Assembly: GCA_034008185.1 (NCBI GenBank)
Contig: CM067082.1
Coordinates: 9,532,984 to 9,596,983 of the forward strand
Reading direction: 5' to 3'
Length of the DNA stretch: 64,000 nucleotides
Origin: Gorsachius magnificus
Lineage: Eukaryota > Chordata > Aves > Pelecaniformes > Ardeidae
Every line of letters starts with the position of its first letter. The stretch's first letter is position 1. The position numbers and the translations under genes were made by a program. Positions 25,152 through 34,105 of this stretch are shown in pieces. The notes under the pieces are model-generated. The model did not search any database and was not told the origin of the DNA. It saw only the letters and a list, made by a program, of their open reading frames with translations.

Positions 25152-25188
25152 ATATATATATATATATGCAGGCATGTATATATATATG
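25152..25188 (+). repeat. Two TA microsatellite arms forming an AT hairpin
   Basis: Two alternating AT runs (about 25152-25167 and 25177-25188) are separated by GCAGGCATG. TATGC and GCATG at the inner ends pair, so a single strand can fold into a long AU-rich stem with a tiny loop, about 110 bases before the KCNQ3 ATG. Confidence 0.65.
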
Positions 25189-25191
25189 TAA
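25174..25191 (+). promoter_or_regulatory. Five-codon uORF ending in a second start-stop pair
   Basis: ATG at 25174 runs in frame into ATG TAA at 25186-25191, inside the AT-rich hairpin region. It would inhibit KCNQ3 translation only if it is part of the leader. Confidence 0.3.
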
Positions 25192-25212
25192 AGAAACCAT
25201 TGGGGGGGGGGA

Positions 25213-25221
25213 GGGGCGGGG
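25213..25221 (+). promoter_or_regulatory. GC box (Sp1-type) just upstream of the KCNQ3 start
   Basis: GGGGCGGGG embedded in a purine-rich G run about 80 bases before the start codon. It matches the Sp1 GC box. It may lie within the transcribed leader rather than in the core promoter. Confidence 0.45.
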
Positions 25222-25231
25222 AGCTCGGATC

Positions 25232-25336
25232 ATGGCCCTGGGGCTCCCGGGGCTGCCGCCGCCGATCTGCAGCTCGCCTCCGGGGCCCGGCGGCCACCAT
25301 GGGGCTGAAGGCCCGGCGCGGCGCGGCGGGCGGTAG
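25232..25336 (+). promoter_or_regulatory. Overlapping out-of-frame uORF with strong Kozak context
   Basis: ATG at 25232 has A at -3 and G at +4. It reads 34 codons to TAG at 25334-25336, passing over the KCNQ3 ATG (25299) in another frame, so the two frames overlap by 38 bases. An in-frame ATG further up (25166) would extend it to 56 codons. Such a frame normally reduces main-frame initiation to leaky scanning. The position in the transcript is inferred. Confidence 0.4.
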
Positions 25337-25645
25337 CGCGGCCGGCGGGGCGGCGGCGGGGGCGGCGGCGGCGGGGCGGCGGGCGGCGGCGGGCGGCGTT
25401 GGCGACCCCGAGCAGGGCTCGCTGGCCCTGGGCGCCGGCGGCGACCGCGACGGGACGCTGCTGCTGGAGGGCGGCGGGCAGGAGGAGGGCGGCAAGCGGA
25501 GCCCGCCGGGGCTGGGGCTGCTGGCGAAGACCCCCCTGAGCCGCCCGGTGAAGCGGAACCACGCCAAGTACCGCCGCGTCCAAACTTTGATCTACGACGC
25601 CCTGGAGCGGCCCCGCGGCTGGGCGCTGCTCTACCACGCCTTCGT
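25299..25645 (+). CDS. KCNQ3: KCNQ3 (Kv7.3) first coding exon, N-terminal cytoplasmic segment
   Basis: Voltage-gated potassium channel subunit; with KCNQ2 it forms the neuronal M-channel that restrains repetitive firing. The exon encodes 115 full codons plus two bases of a split valine codon. It starts MGLKAR as in mammalian KCNQ3. Residues 8-33 are an Ala/Gly/Arg-rich low-complexity stretch. [10 protein letters not shown] (51-60) matches the mammalian protein, and residues 72-115, containing [14 protein letters not shown] and [17 protein letters not shown], are almost identical to it. The segment stops just before transmembrane helix S1, where the human first exon also ends. The start is ATG 25299 in GCCACCATGG, a near-perfect Kozak context; the frame is open further upstream but has no in-frame ATG before the leader. 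The donor GTGAGT lies at 25646-25651 (phase 2). No other KCNQ3 exon is in the window. Identification is from recalled family sequence and I consider it very secure. Confidence 0.96.
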
Positions 25646-25651
25646 GTGAGT
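25646..25651 (+). other. KCNQ3: Splice donor of KCNQ3 exon 1
   Basis: GTGAGT follows the codon fragment GT of a valine and fits the U1 consensus well. Using it leaves the conserved protein unbroken up to the residue where human exon 1 ends. Reading through would add a stop after a few codons (TGA at 25647). Confidence 0.93.
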
Positions 25652-25848
25652 ACGCGGGGCGCGGAGCTGGGGCGCGGGGCGCGGAGCGCGGGCGGGGAGC
25701 GGGGCTGCCCGGGCGGCCGGCCCGGGAGCGCGCCCGGGGGCCACCGTTTTGTTCATCTTCTGGGCGTGAGGCGCCCCGGGGCGCTCGCCCCGGCACGGCG
25801 GGGGTGCCCGGGCTCTGGTCGTGGCGTGCGCTGCTGAGTGCCTTCATC

Positions 25849-25875
25849 TATTATTATTATTATTTTTTTTTTTTT
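25849..25875. repeat. (TAT)n followed by T run
   Basis: Five TAT/ATT units pass into a T run at the 3' edge of the CpG island, inside intron 1. Confidence 0.9.
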
Positions 25876-28800
25876 CTTTTTCTGGTTTTCCCGTCGTCGG
25901 GTTTTCCAAAACGAGCAGCTTCGCTCCAGCCCGTGTCTCCCTCCTGCCCGTACGGCCGCGTTGCCTTGGAGCGGCACGGGCGAGCCCTGCCTGCCTCAGA
26001 CCCCGGGCAAGGGATGGCAGAGACACCGAGGCTCTGAGCAGTTTTAGGGCTCAAGCGCTCGAGGGGACGCTGCCGGCTTCAGTGCAGCCCAGAGCATTGC
26101 GGGCGGTTAAACTGGCTGTTACACCCCCCCAGCGAGCCCACTCTTGCACTCGTTGAAAGTGTCAAGTGAAAACCATCAGGGTTTTGGTCCAGTAAGCGTC
26201 ACCCTGCAGTGCACAAAACCCGAGCGTTGCACCGCTCTCAAGCCAGAAAACTTCAGCCGGCCGCAAGCGAACTGAGGCGAAACAAACTCGTTTTGTGGCC
26301 CAAAGGTGACAGGTCAAGTTAATGACCGCTGTTTTGCATTCCTAAAAATCCTGTTCCCTAAAGTTTTCATAAGGAATATAGAAGAAATAAATCTGTTTAC
26401 AGCGTAACGATGGAGTTGGCAGAGTCCTCTTAAAATAAATGCGGTTTTTAGTGTTGTGAATACGTTTGGAAGCCCAAGGGATTGTCAGTGATCACAGTGT
26501 TGCTGTTTTTCTTTAATTCTCCAACGTGTACAGAGCTCCGTGTGACAGAGGGTTTAAAGAGCGATTTCTGAAATGGGTTTATTTGCCAGAGACGACAAAG
26601 TGCTCTAGGCTGCATGGTCTGTGAGCCTGGAGCTGGATCTTGGGAAGCCCTGATCTCTGGTGTGGTCCTTGCACTTGCAAATGAACACCGTGAGTGTAGG
26701 GCTGTGATTTTTACCTTCAGGCGAATTATTCGTTGATGTTTGCAGGGATTTAGCCCCGGGCGAGGAGCAAAAGGCAGCGTTCGCTGCTGAAGCTCTGCTG
26801 TGTACCACTCACTCATTGCTGTTCCCCTCTTTTCAGTGTTTTCATAAAGTGTATTTTGCGACAAAGGTTCTTTCTTTCTAGCTTAATTTCTGTGAAAATG
26901 TGGACACTGGATGTCGTGACATTTTTTTTCAGTTCTTTCGCCCCTTTTTGCTTTAGGAAAACTTGTGCTTGCAGGCAGGGAGCCACCGCATTTGGGGTGT
27001 GCTATGCTGGGAAGAGTCTTTGGTCCGGAGCTTGCTGTTCAATCGTACTCAGCACTGCCTCATGCTGCTTCTTGTTGGGGAGAGCCACGTCTGGATGGAG
27101 GGGCACCCCCTTCATCCTGCCTTTGGTCGGACACACACACACACACCCCGCATATGTGAGGCTTTAGGACGTGCCAGGGCGTTAGGAGCACTTGGCACCC
27201 CTCTGCTTGTGGGCAACTGCAGCAGCTGGGTCAAGTCCATGCTGGGGCTCATGTCTGGATATAAGCAATAGGACAGCGGATGAGTTTGGAGAGGCTCAGG
27301 TGAGCTGGGAGGTTCACATTTATTTGCAACGGTGTAAGAATTTCCGAGTTACGACATTCATTTTAGATAGCTCTCTAGATGTACAACCTTAAGATCCTTA
27401 TGCAATATGGATCATAGAGTGGGAAAAAATTCAGTATGTTTGCAAGGTTCGATCCTTCTTAGGAATGGGCCAGATGCTCTGTGAGGCCAACTTCTCTTTG
27501 GCCAGTCCTGCAAAACTGAGGCATGAGTCTGACCCACTCCCACCAAACTCAGCTGCAGTCTTGTTAAGACAATCGGTGTCAAAGATTAATGAAAAAACCA
27601 CTTCTAGGAGTCCTTTATCCTTAAAGGAAGTAAAATACACAAGTCCTGGTCTGCCAGCCCAGCACAGACATCCCGTCCCCTCCCAGGACACCCAGGGGGG
27701 CTCAGCAGTCCCAGGCTGCCAGTGGCCACACTGCTTCTGTTCAGTCTCAGCTCCTTCTGAACTGGGTAGAAGTCGTGGGCTCTTACCTCGGCTGTAGGAT
27801 CAAACCCTGCTACAGAAATCTGCCAAGAGTGATGGAAGAGCGTGCTGAGATCTTGCTAACAGGCTTCAGAGCTTGTTCCTACAACCGGAGACCGATGACC
27901 TGCTCGAGAGCAGGAGCACTGCCGTGGGGGAGCAGCACCTAAGCTGATACCCAGCGTCGTTGTTCTTGCTTTCAAATGAATTGTCTCTTAACCTTTTTCC
28001 TTCTGAAGAGGAGTCTCTCTCATGTTGGAGGTGTTGCTGTGACTGTGCAGTGCCTTCCCTACAGCCCCCCAGCGCTTCTTTTCACACTAGAAGAATTTAC
28101 ACTTTCCCTTGGGTAGGTGAGAGATTGCCAGCCTTTCCGTAAAATCTGCAGATTTGATGCTGTTTTAATTTTCAAGAAAATCCCATTTGTCTTAATGACA
28201 TGTTACACTTTGTCTCAATCTTATGAGTAACTTTGCAACAAACACCATGCAACCAAAAATTAAGAGTAAGAAAGTTGCTCTCGTACAAAACCCCAGAGAA
28301 TAAGCAGCTGAGGGCCAAAAGGGATTGCAGCATAGGTGGATGTGATGAATTCCGTATAGATTCAAGCGTTCTGAGGTGTTTAATGAAGAGATGGTGCAAA
28401 GGACTCCAGTGCTGTGTTTATCCCAGGATTTAGGAGGTGGGAAGCTGCTGATGGAAGAGGGTTGCAACTTCCAGGACGCGCCGAGGGTGTTGTGTGGGGG
28501 CAGGAAGGGGCTTTGCAAACGTCTTTGCAAAAGCTTTGGATGCCAGAACTTTTAAAAGGGTGGTACAGATGGGATCTCATTAAATCGTACAGTGATGCCC
28601 ACAGGGCTGCAAAGGGGTCATGAGTCTTTGGGTATCTCATGGTTGTAATGCGCACATAAATAAGGTTTGACGCGGTGCCTGTTGTAAACGCTTACTTTAG
28701 TTTAGGTGGGGTTAGATCTACTGAAATGATTCCATCCATTGAAATAATTCGATGAGAAAGCATAAACGGGATCAGGCCCTACCCAGCCCTAGGAGCACAG

Positions 28801-30779
28801 ATGCAGGGGAGAAAGGGAGAAATCCCTGGTGGCAATTTTAGTGTTCAGCTTTCACTGGCAGTGATTTACGGAAAGTGACGTGAGATATTTTTCCTTGCGG
28901 TTCTTTCTCCTTCCTCGTTCTGCACAAGTGAGTTTGTCCAAGCCTATCCTTATAGCAAAGAGAAAGGTGATTCAGTCCTAAAGAAGCTGACTCTGTTTCC
29001 TTCACCACCTGAAAACATTTATTCTCTGGCAGCTCTGCTAGAGAGGAGATTTACAGAACACCCATGAAGTTCCCCTCTGATAGGACACCAGGGTTCTCCA
29101 ACTTCTTGGCAATATGGCAATATCTTAATGGCGTAGTTGGTAAGAAAAAATTTATTTTCCCATGAAAAATTTCACCTCTGTAAAGCTAAACTCCTGCTGA
29201 ACATTTTCAGTAAAAAAATAAAAATAAAAAAAAAATCTGGTTTAAGCTTTGAGGTTTTTAATTTGGAAATGTCTCTGGGAGGGTTGCAGGTGAGGCTACA
29301 GTCTATCCCTGCTTTTTTCTGAGCTAGTATCCCTGTAGGAATAACCGCTGCTCCTGGGATGTACTGTATTTTCCTTTGTGTTGAGCAGCGCGATATATTG
29401 CAGGGAACCCCTGCGGTTGTGCCTCGTGGGATGTCTACTTTGGCCAGGGAGACCGTCTCAAGACCTGTTTGCCACCACAAGCCTTCCAAATGCTTTATTT
29501 ATCTACAGAAAGACGGGTGAATCGAATGAAAAATTGAAAATGAGTAAGATTTTGATTTTCCAGTTTATTTTTAACTGTGAGCACAAAATATTCGGTAGAT
29601 AATGGACAAAGTCCAGAAAGGTAACAAAATACAGATCAAGCCTGCAATTGTAATTTCAACCTGGCTTAAAGAAAAGAGAGGCTGAAGCAGAGGTAGCTGG
29701 GAGATATTCTTGTTTTCATACCATCCTCTGAGACAACTGCAGCCTTTACTTTCATGGAAAACATAAGACTGAGAAAAGGCTTGGGATTAGATTTTCTTTT
29801 TTGGGAAAGTGTGCAATATTGGCTGCACTCTGCTGGTGTAGATCACCACGGTGTACTTGCTGATGAGAGAGGGAAGCCGTGGGGGACACTTGAAAACCCT
29901 TCCCTGTTTGCCATGCAATCTTCTTTCAATACCACTTAATACCTGGAATAAAAAGAGGAGGCAGAGTCATGCGATCCATCAAATCGTCAGTATTTCTGGG
30001 AAGCACGGGCAAGCACCTCTTGCATGACTGATCGTGGGTGGGTTGTTTGCAGAAAAAAAAAGAGTGTTGAGGGACTCGGGGAACAGGTTGAAGGTCTGGG
30101 GACTTTCCATTATTTTCCTCTTTGCCCTTCGGGAGGTGCTCCTTCAGATGCGCTGATGCACCAGCCTGTGTCAGCCGTCTGGGGTGAGATGGGAACAGGC
30201 TCGGGGTAAAAAGAAGAATAAATATGAATCCTTCCTTGGCCTGTTTGGCATGGACTTGCCTCTAAGTGAGTCCTCGGAGCAGCAGAGCAAGTCTGGTCCA
30301 TTAGCAAGTGCCCTTTGCTTATGTGTTCACCAATATGAGTTCTCTTAATTATTTATGCTAATTCATCATAATGCACGGATAAATATTCCGCAGTATACTT
30401 TGTAAAAAATAATGAAGTCATAGTCACTGGAGACCTCACCGCACACCTCTGCTATTGCATCTCCGTCGAGGCTTGTGGAGTCCACCCTGGGTTTGCGTGC
30501 GGTTTAGCGAGATGCGACTGTATCATCTCAGCTGCCGGGATCAGCCGCCGGCATTGCTGGCTGTGGTCACCAGCTGCCGAAAGCCGCAGTTTGCTGGTAG
30601 GAATAAGAAGGGGCAGGAGACCCTGGGGAAGGTGCAGGCTGTATAATACGAGCGGCTTGCGATCCCTAACTGCAGCTTCAGAGTTGCTTCAGCAGCTCAT
30701 AGGTGCCCAACGCTTGTTCAAGCACCCAAACTGCCTCTGAAATGACAGCCCTGGCCCTTTGGTGGCAATAGGTGTGTTT
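25876..30779. other. KCNQ3 intron 1, 5' part
   Basis: Unique-looking intronic sequence without recognisable transposons, an unusually long clean stretch compared with the flanks. It contains the (AC)n at 27131 and an AT-rich homeodomain-like patch at about 30340-30420 (TTAATTATTTATGCTAATTC). Confidence 0.5.
27131..27146. repeat. (AC)n microsatellite
   Basis: Eight AC dinucleotides followed by CCCC. Confidence 0.95.
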
Positions 30780-31180
30780 TCACCTCCAGCCTCATATCTC
30801 CGTGCTAGGGCATCGGTGCTGACAGCGAGACCCACTCGCGGAGCGGGTACCCGTGGGTCGGGTCGGGTCGGTCAGCCTGCGCGCTCGGCGTTGCCATGGC
30901 TACGCTGCTAACTTGCCGAGTTTTGGTGCTGCTTCACGCCTGCTCGATGGGCTCGCGGGAGCGGCAGGCGTGCGGCTGCCGGTAGCACAGGTGTGCGCCT
31001 GTGTCCCCAAAACCCCTGGGGATGCAGGTCCCTCAGCGCCCTTCTGCATGTGCAAGCCCCTGCTCAGCGCCACTCCATGCGGCCACGTGGCCTCATCCGG
31101 CTGAGCGGTGAGACCCTCTGCGGCCGGCGGTGCACAAGGCAGGGCACGACGTGCGAGTGGAGCATCGGTGCCACCAGCAA
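30780..31180. promoter_or_regulatory. Intronic CpG-rich patch, candidate alternative promoter or enhancer
   Basis: About 400 bases with dense CpG (GAGACCCACTCGCGGAGCGG, three GGGTC units near 30858, CTGCGCGCTCGGCG) stand out from the AT-rich intron 5.2 kb after exon 1. An ATG at 30896 in GTTGCCATGG opens a 29-codon frame starting MATLLTCRVLVLLHACS that ends at TAG 30983-30985. I recognise no protein there. Confidence 0.35.
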
Positions 31181-33823
31181 CAGCAAACGTTCAGCAGTCA
31201 GTTTTTCCATGCTCTCAGCTCAGCCCAGGAATAAGCCCCTCAGAAAGCAGTCAGAGCCCTTGGCATAATTTCTATAAAACTGAGCAGTCCCAAATGTCAT
31301 CATTTTGATGAGAGGGGATACAGCAAAGTCCCTCCAGCAGCCAGCAAATTGTGGTTTTCTTCTCTTTTGAGAAACTTGGTTGTGAAGAGTAGTGCTGTCT
31401 CGGTGCTGCCCTGACAGTCCCAGAGGCACCATCAGCAATAAAGCCCAGGACTAGGCTTATTGCAGTACTGCCAGCGCAGCGGCCGGGGCTCTGGCTGGAG
31501 GTACCACTCGGCTCATAAAAGCCATCGCAGCCTCTTCTTGTGCCTCTCTTGCTCCTCCCAGCAAACCCCAGATCCTCGTGGGGCACAGCACGGGCACCTC
31601 CGGGTCAGCTGCCTGTCTGTGAGGCCACACAGGTTTTACACTTGTTTTAATCTGAGATGGAGATTAGGGAGACGTTTCAAAAATTTAACAGGGAGAAACT
31701 TTCTGTGCTCATTTTGGTGCATAATGTAGAAACATTCAAACCAAATCTAATGGAAAAAATAGTAACTAAAGACTACACATATCAACAGCTGGATTAAAGA
31801 ATCCTCACATACCTATAATGCCAGTTATATGCCACTGTATGCTTGAGTGTGTGTAAGTGAACATGCAGGTGCCCAGCAGCGCCGGCCTCTCCCAAACGTC
31901 ACACCAGAAGCTACTCACCTGCCATCGTTCTGTGCTTTCTTTGGGGCACCCTGTCTTCAAACATCACTTCATTAAATCACCTTTATTCATAGCTTAGCCA
32001 ATGTACAAACCTGTGCATGTGTGTAGAGCACAATTCGGTACTTCTTGATCAGTAAAAAGTCTTTTCCAGCATTGAGATGTATGTGCAAGGTCAGGTGATG
32101 GAATGCCTATTCAAGGGCAAGGTCTGGACTTGAGTAATTTGGATCTAATTTAACAGCTGTAAGAAGCTTTCCAAACAAAATCAGTCAAGTGAGTGTTAAG
32201 ATCATTTATATCTTGTTTAGAAACCTAATAGATTGGTGACCTTAGTTAGAGCTAGGCAGCTGGGTGGTTGGATACTGCCATGATCAGCCTTGCATGGTAT
32301 AAATAAATCATAATGTTTATTCTTGTATTTAATAATGCTATACTATATTCCGTTCTTGTGCGTGTAACTTTGAAGAAGGAATGGAGCCACGGAGACATTG
32401 CATCTGCAATTGCTTCTGGCAGATACTGTATTAAATGGGATAACTTAAATATTAATAGCTTTACAGGGAATATGGTCCACAAGAGCCGTTAAGTATACGC
32501 TGCTTTCTGTCTTAGGATGATAGCTGGAAAACTTTGCCTTTTCTGTGGAGAGAGGGACATGCCCAGGGATATTTAGGTTCATGGTAACCTATTTTGGAAA
32601 AAGGCACTTCGGGAGAAATTTCAGGCTGGAAATCTGTAAATTGCCTTCCCCAGCCTGAAGCGAGCAAACTACTTAAGAGCATATTTAACTTGGAGGAAGT
32701 GAAAGGCCCTACTGATGTCAGGAGGAACCTATCCAAGGTGACACTGAGGTCATGCAAAGCAGAAGAGTGTGACTGAGATTTGGTGGAAAGCAGCACTAGG
32801 TATCCTCATCTTCCTCTGCACAAGCAACTCACTGCTCTACTTGGGCCATGTGAGATCCTCCTAAGCTACAGTTCTCCACAGGATTTGTCACAAGCCTTCA
32901 TCCCTCCCATGCCTTAATAGCCACCAAGTTAAAGTTACAGTGACCAAGATAAAACCTTGCCCTCCTTAGAGATGCTGCCTTTTGCTTGTTTGTGTGAGTT
33001 TTTAAAACCATGCTGAAGTGGAGTTTCATATCTCCAACACTGCTGAATCTCAGTTTGGAGACATGCTGAGACCACAACATGAGAAGCATCCAGTGTTGCT
33101 GGAGGTGGCATGTGCTTTCACTCCTCTGTCCTACATGCATTAATCTTGCCAAAGTCTTTCCTACTTTACTTTTTCTAGGTTGCTGGTACATGGTGGTGTG
33201 GAGCATTACAGTTCCATGGTATGGCAGTGGCAGTGGAGGAATCCTAATCCTGTTTGGGCTGGCTGTTGTCTTTTGCTTCCTTTGACTTTACAGACTTTAC
33301 TTCATTTTATGGGTACTTGCATCTCATTTGTCCTCCCTATTTTCAGAGTTGTCGCTGAGAGCTGTACGGGTGTGTTTCGCATTCCTTTGCCAAGCTGTAC
33401 TAGTTTGCGATTGCCATATTGACTTTCCAGTGGTGTTTTCTGATTCCAGATGCTTTTCATCTCTCCTTTTTCTGTCCTCACTGGTGTTTTGATCACCTTC
33501 CAGATCAGTACCTTGTAATTTTGTTAACATTCAATTTAATTCTTTTTATAGATCATTAAGGAAGCACTTAATAAGACCAGAACTAAGAAAATCCATTCAG
33601 TATTTCACTAAATAACAACTTCCCTCCTTCCTGGCTAATATAATATCATTTGTTATGCTTCGTTTATAGCTCTGAAGCCAGTCTTCCATTTCATGTAATT
33701 TCTGTGGGTCATCTGACTTAATACTAGAACTAAGATTTTTATGAGATGTTGCACCTATGCAACCCAGCAAATATTTCCTCACTTCTTTTTGTTTAAACCT
33801 GATTGTTGGGCTTTGTTTATCTA
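31181..33823. other. KCNQ3 intron 1, no recognised feature
   Basis: Unique-looking intronic sequence; short open frames only. Confidence 0.5.
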
Positions 33824-34105
33824 TGTGACTGGACAAGGGGTAATGGTTTTAAACTAAAACAGGGTAGGTTTAGACTGGATATAGGGAAGAAATTCTTTAC
33901 AAGAGGGTGGTGAAACACTGGAATGGGTTGCTCAGAGAGGTAGTGGAGGCCCCATCCCTGGAAACATTCAAGGCCAGGTTGGATGGGGCTCTGAGCAACC
34001 TGATCTAGTTAGTGGTGTCCCTGCTCACTGCAGGGGGGTTGGACTAGATGGCCTCTAGGGGTCCCTTCCAACCCAAAACATTCTATGAGTCTATGATTCT
34101 ATGTA
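33824..34105 (+). mobile_element. 5'-truncated CR1 LINE
   Basis: Begins at GACAAGGGGTAATGGTTTTA and carries the last part of ORF2 plus 3' UTR, ending in CTATGATTCTATG. It is almost identical over shared sequence to the copies at 1032 and 46761 and has the same AGTGGTGTCCCTGCTCACTG tail. Bases are missing in the FFTMRVV stretch (AATTCTTTACAAGAGGGTGG), which breaks the frame. Confidence 0.93.

Larger units (their letters stand above)
24240..25835. promoter_or_regulatory. KCNQ3: CpG island with KCNQ3 promoter, leader and exon 1
   Basis: Composition changes abruptly near 24240 to very high G+C with abundant CpG, and returns to the background near 25835. The island spans exon 1 and about 1 kb upstream, the usual arrangement for a neuronal gene with a TATA-less promoter. 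It contains long C and G runs (24611-24668, 24764-24785, 24948-24970, 25202-25221) and a GC box GGGGCGGGG near 25213, a fit for Sp1/Sp-family factors, which are reported activators of mammalian KCNQ3. The transcription start cannot be placed from sequence. The long reading frames across it on both strands are composition artefacts. Confidence 0.85.

Noticed and set aside
25089..25298. In-frame extension of the KCNQ3 frame upstream of ATG 25299
   Set aside because: It would need a GTG start and includes a poly-Phe stretch from the T run. The mammalian protein starts at MGLKAR and the 25299 ATG has an ideal Kozak context.
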